This document shows, in pieces, positions 8,601-15,973 of a DNA stretch of 64,000 nt. The translations under genes were made by a program, and so were the position numbers. A model generated the notes under the pieces. That model worked only from the letters and a program-made list of their open reading frames with translations. It was not told where the DNA came from and did no database searches. The DNA is from Symbiobacterium thermophilum (GTDB lineage Bacteria > Bacillota > Sulfobacillia > DYFQ01). The stretch is from positions 1 to 64,000 of the forward strand of contig DYFQ01000012.1 in the NCBI GenBank assembly GCA_020725105.1. The letters run 5' to 3'. Every line of letters begins with the position of its first letter. Within the stretch, counting starts at the first letter, position 1.

Positions 8601-9131
8601 TCACTCCTCGGGAGCTACCGCCCGGGCGCAGAGCTCCAGGACCTGCTGATACACCGCCGGTACGTCCAGTTCCGCGGCCCGGGCCTGCAGGTCAGGCAGC
8701 CAGTCCAGGTGCTGGCTGCGGAAAGTGGCCCGCATCTCGGGGGTGCCATGCTCCAGCAGCAGGCCCAACAGGGTCAGTTCCAGGGCCAGGTGGTCCGGAG
8801 TGTGCGCCAGGCCGGGCGGCACCTCCAGCCCCAGGGCGGCGTACAGGCTGCGCAGGTGGGCGGCTGAGTCCCCGCCGAGCCAGCCCTTCTGCCGCGCCAG
8901 CGGCAACTGGCAGTCGGCAAAGGTGGTCCACGGCTTGAACAGCGACTCCACGGGCCGTAGCCGCGGGCCCACCGGGTTGACGAAGGTCTGCCAGTAGGCC
9001 CGGAGGATTTCCTCCGGGGCGACGGCCAGACCGAACTCGGTCACGGCCGCCTGGCAGGTCGCCAGGTCCGGCTCGTACAGGAGGTTGGCCAGCAGGTAGA
9101 GGCGTTCCGCCGCCTGGCTGGCCTTCCTCAC
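8601..9131 (-). CDS. TorD/DmsD-family molybdoenzyme maturation chaperone
   Basis: A 176-residue all-helical cytoplasmic chaperone of the TorD/DmsD/NarJ family, which holds the Tat-exported catalytic subunit until the cofactor is inserted. The family signature is visible as HTPDHLALELTLLGLLLEHG in the middle and FRSQHLDWLPDL towards the end. It is the last gene of the minus-strand operon and overlaps the stop of the molybdoenzyme gene by four bases, so it is translationally coupled to its client. A typical member in length and position. Confidence 0.88.
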   Translation of the reverse strand: MRKASQAAERLYLLANLLYEPDLATCQAAVTEFGLAVAPEEILRAYWQTFVNPVGPRLRPVESLFKPWTTFADCQLPLARQKGWLGGDSAAHLRSLYAALGLEVPPGLAHTPDHLALELTLLGLLLEHGTPEMRATFRSQHLDWLPDLQARAAELDVPAVYQQVLELCARAVAPEE

Positions 9132-11317
9132 GCCCCCGCCGGTTCCACTTCAACCACGACCTCCATCATCATGGCGTGGCCGCTCATGGGCTCGGTCTGG
9201 AAGGGTACCAGGTCGTTCATGGACAGGCCGAAGCCGTTGGCCCGGGTGAGTCCGGGGGAGAAGTTGCCGTACCCGGACGGGATATAAACAGCCTCGGGGT
9301 GGAGGCGCTCCGTCACCTTGACCCGTACTTGCCGGCTGGCCAGGCTGGACCGGACCCACACCAGGTCTCCGTCCTTGATGCCCAGGGCGGCCGCCCGCCC
9401 GGCGTTCATCCAGAGGCGCTCGGCGTTGTGGTCCCTGGTGATCTGCAGGAGGTATGGAATGTTGGCCGTGGACGTGTGCGAGTGATAACCCTGCTTGCCG
9501 TGGATCAGGCGGAAGCTGTTGGGCCGGGCGGGCTCAGGCATGACGCGGGGTGGGATCCAGCCCGGCACGGCGTTGAATCCTGCCTTGGCAAACCGCTCCG
9601 ACACGAACTCCACCTTGCCCGAGGGCGTCTTCAGCTTGGGCATGCCTTCGACAACAGGCGTCTCGACCTGGATGGAGCCCCTGGCTTTCAGTTCCTCCAG
9701 CGTGATGCCCAAGGGCTGCAGGCGGGCGCTGTTCAGCTCGTCCAGGGTGAAGTTGAAGTACTCGCCCACACCCATCCGCCGGGCCAGGGCCACGATGATC
9801 TCGTCGAAGGTGCGCGTGTTCTCCAGCAGTTTCGGCACCACCCGGGTGCGCATGCAGACGGTGCCCTTCCGGCCGGGGATGGCTTCCACCACCTCTTCCC
9901 GCTCCAGGAAGGAAGGCTCCGGCAACACGTAGTGCGCCAGGCGCGCCGTCTCGGTCATGTGCGTATCGATGACCACCAGCAGGTCCAGGGCCCGCATGCC
10001 CGCCATCATGTGCTCGGGATCCGGGAAGTTGCGCACCGGGTTGTGGTGGCGGACGATGCCGGCCCGCAGCTTTCCTTCCCTGGCTTTGCGGGCCGCCACG
10101 TGCGGCAGACCTTGCGCCGTGGGCGCCAGGGGGAACTCCCCGGCGATGCCGGCGCCGTCGCCCCGGGGTAGCGTCGGCTTGGGCGGATCAGGAGCCTTGT
10201 CGGCCGGCAGCTTGCCAAGTTTGGGCGCCCCGTAGAACGTGAGGCCGCCGGGCTTGTTCAGGTTGCCCAGCAGGGCGTTGATGGCGCCCACTGCCCGGGC
10301 GGTCTCCGTGCCGTTGGCGTAGTTGGCACCGAAGCCGCCCTTCCAGCCCGGGTCCACCACGCAGTTGGGCCGGGCGGCTGCCAGCTCCCGAGCCAGGCGG
10401 GCAATGGTCGTGGCCGGGATATCGGTAATCGGCGCGGCCCAGGCCGGCGAGTATTCCCGGACGGCGGCCGCCAGTTCCTCGAAGCCCACGGTGTGCTCGG
10501 CCACAAACCCCGCGTCGTACAGGTTCTCGGCGATCATGACGTTCATCATCGCCAGCAGGAGTGCCAGGTCGGTGCCGGGGCGGATCGGCACCCACTCGGT
10601 GGCAATAGCCGCCGAGGCGTTGTGCCGGGGGTCCACCACTACCAGCTTGGCCCCCTTCTCGATTGCCCGGGCCAGGGCCGCGCTGTAGCCCGTCTGGATC
10701 CCCTCGGCCGGGTTGCGGCCGATCAGCATGATGTACTTGGAGTTGGCCAGATCGGCCCCCGGGGTCGTACCGAACACGGCCTGGTAGGCCAGGATCAAGC
10801 TGGTGTTGCAGGAGGCGTTGTGGGTCATGGTTGTCGGCGCCCCGAGGGCATGCATGAAGCGGGTGCCGTAGAAGGCGCCGGTCGCCCGGGGATTGTGAGC
10901 GAAGAAGACGGCGCCGGGGCCATGGGCGGCCAGCACGGCCTCGAGTTTCGCGGCGATCTCGTCAAGCGCCTGCTCCCAGTCGATGGGCACAAAGTGGTCT
11001 CCCTCGCGCTTCAGCGGCCCTGCCAGGCGGTCCGGGTCGTAAAGCCAGAAGGCGGCGCCGTGCGCCCTGGCGCATAGTTTGCCCTGGCTGCGCCCATGGT
11101 CCGGATGGCCGGTGATCTTCCACAGGCGGCCGTTCTTCACGTGGGCCAGCATGCCGCAGTGGCTGGAGCAGCCGTTGCACAGCGTTGGAACGACCTCGAC
11201 CCGGGCCTGCTCCTGGCTGGCCGCCCAGGTCCGCATGTCCAGGACAGGCGCGGCCGCCAGCAGGGCGGCGGTGGTCAGGCCGGTCTTGAGGAAGCGGCGA
11301 CGGGTGATGCTGCTCAT
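9128..11317 (-). CDS. Tat-exported molybdopterin oxidoreductase catalytic subunit (PsrA/PhsA-like)
   Basis: A 729-residue catalytic subunit of the DMSO reductase superfamily. The N-terminus carries a twin-arginine signal (RRRFLKTG), so it acts outside the membrane. A CxxCxxxC...C motif (CNGCSSHC, then C in GKLCARAH) binds the proximal [4Fe-4S] cluster. The likely molybdenum ligand is Cys in THNASCNTS (about residue 168). The C-terminal dinucleotide-binding domain has MTETARLAHYVLPEPSFLE and NPVRNFPDP. Length and layout resemble polysulfide/thiosulfate reductase A subunits more than arsenate, nitrate or tetrathionate reductases, but the substrate cannot be assigned. It is in an operon with Fe-S, cytochrome b and TorD genes. 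Confidence 0.88.
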   Translation of the reverse strand: MSSITRRRFLKTGLTTAALLAAAPVLDMRTWAASQEQARVEVVPTLCNGCSSHCGMLAHVKNGRLWKITGHPDHGRSQGKLCARAHGAAFWLYDPDRLAGPLKREGDHFVPIDWEQALDEIAAKLEAVLAAHGPGAVFFAHNPRATGAFYGTRFMHALGAPTTMTHNASCNTSLILAYQAVFGTTPGADLANSKYIMLIGRNPAEGIQTGYSAALARAIEKGAKLVVVDPRHNASAAIATEWVPIRPGTDLALLLAMMNVMIAENLYDAGFVAEHTVGFEELAAAVREYSPAWAAPITDIPATTIARLARELAAARPNCVVDPGWKGGFGANYANGTETARAVGAINALLGNLNKPGGLTFYGAPKLGKLPADKAPDPPKPTLPRGDGAGIAGEFPLAPTAQGLPHVAARKAREGKLRAGIVRHHNPVRNFPDPEHMMAGMRALDLLVVIDTHMTETARLAHYVLPEPSFLEREEVVEAIPGRKGTVCMRTRVVPKLLENTRTFDEIIVALARRMGVGEYFNFTLDELNSARLQPLGITLEELKARGSIQVETPVVEGMPKLKTPSGKVEFVSERFAKAGFNAVPGWIPPRVMPEPARPNSFRLIHGKQGYHSHTSTANIPYLLQITRDHNAERLWMNAGRAAALGIKDGDLVWVRSSLASRQVRVKVTERLHPEAVYIPSGYGNFSPGLTRANGFGLSMNDLVPFQTEPMSGHAMMMEVVVEVEPAGA

Positions 11318-11321
11318 GTTG

Positions 11322-11957
11322 TTACCTCCCCACGGCGGTCCGGTCCAGCTCCGCCAGCCACCCGGGATGCTCCAGCTCGGCGTAGCGCCGGCTCACGTAC
11401 CCGCTGAGCATGCCGGAGAGGGCCCCGTAAACGAAGACAAAGTAGATGTGGCCAACGGTAAGGATCAGCAGCGCGTAAGTGGTGATGTTGTGGACCCAGA
11501 GCGCGGCGACGAAGGCACCCGGGCCGACCAGTGACTTGCCCAGCCACATGAGCAGGCCCGAGACGCTGATGGTCACGTAGCCGATGATGACGAGTGCGTG
11601 GTGCAGCTTCTGACCGGCGTTCAGCCGTCCCTGGGGCGGCAGGTCGTGCGCCAGGCCAAGGAAGTAGCGGGGCAGCCGGGCGAGCCAGCGCAGATCGTCC
11701 CTGTCATAGGTGAACGAGTCGCGGACCAGCCGCTTCAGCCCCTGCCAGTCCAGCACGGCGTAAAGTACCGGAATGGCCAGCAGCACCGCGGCGAAGATGC
11801 GGTGCACCTGGCGGCTCAGGCCGCCCGCCGCCAGCTCTGCCGCCGGGCGGAAGACCAGGAACAGACCAGTGATCGCCAGCGCAAAGAAGGAAAGGGCAAG
11901 AAGCCAGTGGATGGAGCGCTGCGCCCCGGAGTAGCGGAAAACCCGGTCGTTCTGCAT
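11322..11957 (-). CDS. Membrane cytochrome b subunit (FdnI/formate dehydrogenase gamma-like)
   Basis: A 211-residue integral membrane diheme cytochrome b of the formate dehydrogenase gamma type, which passes electrons between the quinone pool and the periplasmic-side Fe-S/molybdenum subunits. Four transmembrane segments are apparent. Candidate heme-ligand histidines lie in QRSIHWLLALSF, RQVHRIFA, LWVHNITT and LTVGHIYF, the last being the FdnI signature. Many PsrA/PhsA systems instead use an NrfD-type subunit, so this pairing is notable. It ends four bases before the molybdoenzyme start and follows the Fe-S gene by three bases. Confidence 0.87.
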   Translation of the reverse strand: MQNDRVFRYSGAQRSIHWLLALSFFALAITGLFLVFRPAAELAAGGLSRQVHRIFAAVLLAIPVLYAVLDWQGLKRLVRDSFTYDRDDLRWLARLPRYFLGLAHDLPPQGRLNAGQKLHHALVIIGYVTISVSGLLMWLGKSLVGPGAFVAALWVHNITTYALLILTVGHIYFVFVYGALSGMLSGYVSRRYAELEHPGWLAELDRTAVGR

Positions 11958-11960
11958 GGC

Positions 11961-12701
11961 CTAGCCCTCCTTGTCCGCGTGCTCGGTCAACACCCGCCGG
12001 GCGTTGCGCCGTGCCACTACGAAGGTGAGTGCGGAGATCGCCGCGGCCGCCGCAACGCTCAGCAGCCCGGCCGGCTGCACCACGTCCTTGAGTACGCGGA
12101 TCCCGGCGGGGGTGATCGGGTCAGCCGGCAACCCGTATGCCTCCGGGCTGTCCCGCAGCACCCAGATAAGGTGCGTCCCGCCGACTCCGCCAGGCGAGTA
12201 CACGTTGGCATTGGGCCACCGGCGGCGCAGGGCGGCCACCCGCTGCTCCGCCCTCAGGAGTTGCTGAGCCCGGGGGCCGTAGCTCAGGGCCCCGGCAAGG
12301 CACGTTTGCACGCAGGCCGGGGGCTGCCCGTCGGCGGTCAGGGCCGGGCAGCCAGCGCAGCGCACCGCCTGATCAGCCTTTACGGTGGGAACCGCGAAGG
12401 GGCACACTTCGGCACAGTAGCCGCAGCCGCTGCACCGGGCCGGGTCGAAGTGGGTGAGTCCCTCCTCGCCCTTGTAAACCGCCCCGGTGGGGCAGATGGC
12501 CACGCAGGCGGCATCGGCGCAGTGCTGGCAGGTCAACCGCGCCACGTGGTGGGACACTTCGGGGAAGACGCCGGACTCCCGGAACTGAAACCTTGCATAG
12601 GAGACATCGGGCGGCAGCTGGTTTTGCAGCTGGCAGGCCACACGGCACGCCTGGCATTCAATACACAACGAGGTATCCTGCAGAATAGCTGCTTCCGGCA
12701 T
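11961..12701 (-). CDS. Four-cluster ferredoxin subunit with C-terminal membrane anchor
   Basis: A 246-residue iron-sulfur electron-transfer subunit of the FdnH/DmsB type. Cysteine motifs for four [4Fe-4S] clusters are visible: CIECQACRVACQ, CQHCADAACVAICP, CSGCGYCAEVCPF and CAGCPAL...CVQTC. A single hydrophobic helix near the C-terminus (LLSVAAAAAISALTFVVA) should anchor it, as in FdnH. ATG at 12701 is chosen because GGAGGTG lies ten bases upstream on the minus strand; reading further back enters the promoter and operator. It is the first gene of the operon with cytochrome b, catalytic subunit and TorD. Confidence 0.87.
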   Translation of the reverse strand: MPEAAILQDTSLCIECQACRVACQLQNQLPPDVSYARFQFRESGVFPEVSHHVARLTCQHCADAACVAICPTGAVYKGEEGLTHFDPARCSGCGYCAEVCPFAVPTVKADQAVRCAGCPALTADGQPPACVQTCLAGALSYGPRAQQLLRAEQRVAALRRRWPNANVYSPGGVGGTHLIWVLRDSPEAYGLPADPITPAGIRVLKDVVQPAGLLSVAAAAAISALTFVVARRNARRVLTEHADKEG

Positions 12702-12760
12702 AAGCAAAGAGCACCTCCGCCCATGGTTGCCGGACCCCGAGCTGCTGAGGGGGGCTTCTG

Positions 12761-12784
12761 AGATTGTGAAAGGCGTCACAATCT
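12761..12784. promoter_or_regulatory. Rex-like (or CRP/FNR-like) palindromic operator
   Basis: A perfect inverted repeat, AGATTGTGA (12761-12769) and TCACAATCT (12776-12784), separated by AAGGCG. The core TTGTGAA-N4-GTCACAA differs by one base from the Rex consensus TTGTGAA-N4-TTCACAA, and it also contains the CRP/FNR core TGTGA-N6-TCACA. It lies just downstream of the minus-strand promoter at 12797-12826, a repressor position that favours Rex. It stands 60 bases before the Fe-S subunit start. Confidence 0.65.
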
Positions 12785-12796
12785 TTGCCTTGCAAA

Positions 12797-12826
12797 ACTA
12801 TAACTCCCCTTGCCCGTTCGTGTCAA
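12797..12826 (-). promoter_or_regulatory. Sigma-A-type promoter of the molybdoenzyme operon
   Basis: On the minus strand, TTGACA (12821-12826) and TATAGT (12797-12802) are separated by 18 bases. This is one of the best promoter matches in the window. Transcription would begin near 12790 and run through the palindrome at 12761-12784 into the Fe-S subunit gene. Confidence 0.65.
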
Positions 12827-12829
12827 GCT

Positions 12830-13255
12830 GGTCAGACCCTCATTCGTGCCGGCTTTTGTACGCAACCCCGACCGGTAGTCACGCGATCCGGATCCGGCTG
12901 ATCGCTGTCAGCCACTTTCCTTTGTGGCGCTCCGCCCGGTCCGCGACGGCGTGGCCCCGCGGAAGTCGCCGGTGCGCCAGCCGGCGTGGGGGGAGTCAGG
13001 CCGTGGGCAGCGTGCCGCACAGCCTCCGCACGCCGCCGGGATCTGATATGTGGTCTCTCATCTCATTGAGTGCAACAACATGGCCTTCCGGGCAGGAGAT
13101 GGTGCCGTGATGTATAAAGAAGCAATCCAGGCAGCACCGGCCCGGGGGTTCCGGCGATGCCCTCCCCCCGAGGGTTGGGAGATCGGGTAGCGGTGGTGGG
13201 AGACGCCGGTAGCATCACGGCGAGAGACATCGGGCGGCGTCAGTAAAGAAGGGCG
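12830..13255. other. Intergenic region before the IclR regulator
   Basis: About 420 bases with no convincing gene on either strand; open frames here have no ribosome binding site and no recognisable protein. The stretch is less GC-rich than its neighbours around 13040-13130. It presumably holds the promoter of the IclR gene, but no clear -35/-10 pair was found. Confidence 0.4.
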
Positions 13256-14050
13256 ATGACCGCGCTGAAGACAGGGCAGAGCAGGGGTGGAGTCCAGGTC
13301 CTCGACCGGGCGCTGGACATCCTGGAGACCTTGGCCGGGGACGACGAGCCGGTACGGCTGGTGGACCTGGCCAGCCGGCTGGGTCTGCACAAGAGCACGG
13401 TACACCGCCTGGTGGCCACGCTGGCCAGGCGAAGGTACGTGGAGCGGGACCGGAACACGGGTCACTATCGCCTGGGCCTGAAAGTGTTCGAACTGGGTTC
13501 CTGGTTCTTCAACCGCATGGAGCTGCGCCAGGAGGCCCGGCCCCACATGCAGGAACTCGTGGACCAAACGCTGGAGACGGCCCACCTGGGAGTGCTCGAC
13601 GAGGGGCAGGTGATCTACATCGAGAAGGTGGAGAGCCCGCAGCGGGTGCGGATGTACTCGGAACTGGGCAAGCGGGCTCCGGCCCACTGTACCGGCATGG
13701 GCAAGGTGCTCCTGGCCCACCTGCCCGAGGAAGAATTGGACGGCCTGATCAGCCTGCGGGGACTGAAGCGCTTTACCAGCAACACCATCACCGATCCGGA
13801 GCAGTTGAAGGACCACCTGGCGCGCGTGCGGGCCCAGGGCTTCGCCATCGACGACACCGAGCACGAGGAGGCCATCAGATGCGTGGCCGCCCCGGTCCGC
13901 AACTACCGGAACGAGGTTGTGGCCGCGCTCAGCATTTCCGGGCCGGCCAGCCGACTCAGCCGCGAACGCCTGGCGCAACTGGCGGACCTGGTCAGGGCGG
14001 CCGCCCTGCGGATCTCCCGGCGGCTGGGCTACAACGGCAACGGCGGTTAG
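13256..14050 (+). CDS. IclR family transcriptional regulator
   Basis: A 264-residue regulator of the IclR family. The N-terminal winged helix-turn-helix is clear (VLDRALDILETLAGDDEPVR, then LGLHKSTVHRLVATLARRRY). The C-terminal effector domain carries the family blocks APAHCTGMGKVLLAHLPEEE and the closing GFAIDDTEHEEAIRCVAAPV. IclR proteins usually act on adjacent catabolic genes and bind small organic acids. Here the next gene, 70 bases on, starts the oxidoreductase operon, and a palindrome at 14073-14089 lies in the gap. Control of the oxidoreductase, and perhaps of the transporter and oxidase genes, is inferred. Confidence 0.92.
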   Translation: MTALKTGQSRGGVQVLDRALDILETLAGDDEPVRLVDLASRLGLHKSTVHRLVATLARRRYVERDRNTGHYRLGLKVFELGSWFFNRMELRQEARPHMQELVDQTLETAHLGVLDEGQVIYIEKVESPQRVRMYSELGKRAPAHCTGMGKVLLAHLPEEELDGLISLRGLKRFTSNTITDPEQLKDHLARVRAQGFAIDDTEHEEAIRCVAAPVRNYRNEVVAALSISGPASRLSRERLAQLADLVRAAALRISRRLGYNGNGG

Positions 14051-14072
14051 GCTGCTTTTTTATGCGCCAATT

Positions 14073-14089
14073 GTGAAACCAGGTTTTAC
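14073..14089. promoter_or_regulatory. Palindrome, candidate IclR operator
   Basis: GTGAAACC (14073-14080), A, GGTTTTAC (14082-14089): a 17-base imperfect palindrome (7 of 8 positions pair). It lies between the IclR gene and the operon it is likely to control, 31 bases before the start codon at 14120. GAAAC/GTTTC half-sites are common in IclR-family operators such as KdgR. A weaker GTTT-N9-AAAC occurs at 18179-18195 before the transporter gene. Confidence 0.5.
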
Positions 14090-14119
14090 GATACAGAACA
14101 CCTGAGGGGGGCGACGGCG

Positions 14120-15637
14120 TTGCGCGTGATCCTCATCGGGCAGGAGGCGTTCGGGCGCGCCTGCCTGGAAGCGCTGCTCGACCAGGGAGAGACGGTCGTA
14201 GGCGTCGTCACCGTGCCCGAGATACCGGGGGCAAAGCCCAATCCCGTGCGGCAACTGGCCGAGGAGAAGGACATCCGGTGTCTCCAGCCCCGACGGTTGA
14301 AAGAGGACCAGGTCTACGAGTGGGTGCGGGCGCTCGAGCCCGACCTGCTGGTGCTGGCCTACGTGACCCAGTTTGTCCCCGGGCGCTTGATCCGGCTGGC
14401 CCGCCGCGGCGGGATCAACTACCACCCCTCGCTGCTGCCCAAGTATCGCGGGGGTACCGCCATCAACTGGGCCATCATCCGCGGCGAGCGGGAGACGGGC
14501 GTCACCATCCACTGGCTTGACGAGGGCGTGGACACCGGGGACATCCTGCTGCAGCGCAAGGTGGAGATCGGCCCGGACGACACGGCGGCCTCGCTCTACT
14601 TCAACAAGCTTTTCCCCCTGGGCGTGGAGATGATCGCCGAGGCGGTCAAGCTCGTCCGGGAAGGCAAGGCCCCCCGGATCAAGCAGGACGACGCGCTGGC
14701 GTCCTTTCAACCAGTCATCAAAGACAAGGACACGGGGGTCGACTGGTTCTGGCCGGCCCGGCGTGTCCACGACCTCGTCCGGGGCGCGGCTCCCCGGCCG
14801 GGCGCGTGGACCACGTGGGCGGGCCGCAGGGTACGGGTGTGGGAGTCGGCTCTCCCGGCGGCCAGGGGCGGAAACGGTCACGAGCCGGGCCGGGTGCTGG
14901 AGGTAGGCGCCGACGGCGCGCTGGTGGCGACCGGCGCCGGGGCCGTCCTCCTCAAGCGGCTGGGCGAGGAGGGTGGTCCCAAACTGGCCGCGGCGGACTT
15001 CGCGGCCCAGGCGGGGCTGGCTCCCGGCCACCGGTTGGGGGCCGAAGGCGAAAGGGGGCTTGAGGAGATGGCGCTGGAGGTCAGGTGGCATGCCCGGGGA
15101 GGCCAGGGGGCGGTGCTCGGCTCCCGGTTTCTGGCCGCGGCGTCGCTGCGCGAGGGCAAGTACTTCCAGGCGTTTCCCCAGTTCGGCACCGAGCGGATGG
15201 GGGCGCCCATCGTGGCGTTCACCAGGGTGGGCCCGTCACCGGTCCACACCCACTGCGCGGTGACGGAACCCGATGCCGTGGTGGTGCTGGACCATACGCT
15301 ACTGGGCCAGGTGGACGTGACGGCCGGCCTCAAGCCGGAGGGCACCGTGGTCGTCAACTTCCCCGGCAGCGTGGAGGAACTGCGGGCAACTATCAGGCTG
15401 CCGTCGGGCGCCAGGGCGGCGGTGGTGGACGCCACGCGTATCTCCCGCGAAGAGATGGGGCGGGCCATTCCCAACACCCCGATGGTGGGGGCCCTGGCCA
15501 GGGTGACCGGGGTGGTGGCCATGGACAACGTGCTGGCCGAGTTCAAGGAGGGCCTTGGCGCGCGCTTCTCGCCCGAGGTGGTTGAGGCAAATCTGCGAGC
15601 CATCAGGCGCGCCTACGAGGAGGTGCAGGTGGGGTGA
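14120..15637 (+). CDS. Formyltransferase / 2-oxoacid:ferredoxin oxidoreductase gamma-subunit fusion
   Basis: A 505-residue protein made of two families normally on separate chains. Residues 1-205 are a formyltransferase domain like Fmt, ArnA and HypX, with the catalytic triad Asn100, His102 (NYHPSLLPKYRGG) and Asp138 (EGVDTGDIL) at the ArnA spacing. Residues 205-310 resemble the Fmt C-terminal domain. Residues 320-505 are a PorG-type gamma subunit with HARGGQGAVLGSRFLA and FPQFGTERMGAPIVAFTRV. No frameshift or internal start separates them. The stop overlaps the porD start (GTGA), and porA and porB follow. The fusion suggests formyl transfer linked to the oxidoreductase reaction; the substrate is not shown by the sequence. 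Confidence 0.9.
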   Translation: MRVILIGQEAFGRACLEALLDQGETVVGVVTVPEIPGAKPNPVRQLAEEKDIRCLQPRRLKEDQVYEWVRALEPDLLVLAYVTQFVPGRLIRLARRGGINYHPSLLPKYRGGTAINWAIIRGERETGVTIHWLDEGVDTGDILLQRKVEIGPDDTAASLYFNKLFPLGVEMIAEAVKLVREGKAPRIKQDDALASFQPVIKDKDTGVDWFWPARRVHDLVRGAAPRPGAWTTWAGRRVRVWESALPAARGGNGHEPGRVLEVGADGALVATGAGAVLLKRLGEEGGPKLAAADFAAQAGLAPGHRLGAEGERGLEEMALEVRWHARGGQGAVLGSRFLAAASLREGKYFQAFPQFGTERMGAPIVAFTRVGPSPVHTHCAVTEPDAVVVLDHTLLGQVDVTAGLKPEGTVVVNFPGSVEELRATIRLPSGARAAVVDATRISREEMGRAIPNTPMVGALARVTGVVAMDNVLAEFKEGLGARFSPEVVEANLRAIRRAYEEVQVG

Positions 15638-15945
15638 CGAGGATCGCCCCGCCCCCCCGGGGACTTCCGGCCTGGCAGGAGATCCCGCTGGGCGGCATCG
15701 TGGCGGGACCTGGAAACTCCCACGAGTACCTGACCGGTAGCTGGCGGACGCGACGGCCCATCCACGACCCCGGAAAGTGCACCAGCTGCATGATCTGCTG
15801 GCTCTTCTGCCCCGACTCCGCCATCCTGGTGGAAGAGGAGCGGGTGGTCGGCATCGATACCGGCCACTGCAAGGGCTGTGGCATCTGCGCCCGCGAGTGC
15901 CCCATCGAGGGCGCCATGGTGATGGCCGAAGGCGGCAGCTACTGA
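15634..15945 (+). CDS. porD: 2-oxoacid:ferredoxin oxidoreductase delta (ferredoxin) subunit
   Basis: A 103-residue two-cluster ferredoxin that carries electrons from the TPP-bearing subunit to free ferredoxin. It has the short N-terminal GGIVAGPGNS segment typical of PorD. Two CxxCxxCxxxCP motifs follow: CTSCMICWLFCPDSA (about residues 49-63) and CKGCGICARECPIEGA (about 78-93). It starts with GTG inside the stop codon of the fusion gene and is followed 28 bases later by porA, with GGAAAGGAGG before the next ATG. Confidence 0.93.
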   Translation: MTRIAPPPRGLPAWQEIPLGGIVAGPGNSHEYLTGSWRTRRPIHDPGKCTSCMICWLFCPDSAILVEEERVVGIDTGHCKGCGICARECPIEGAMVMAEGGSY

Positions 15946-15973
15946 AGGAACGCGGCGGAAAGGAGGAACTGGC

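Noticed and set aside
11096-12761. Several plus-strand frames opposite the molybdoenzyme operon
   Set aside because: They are shadows of the minus-strand genes, which have Tat signal, Fe-S motifs and heme ligands.
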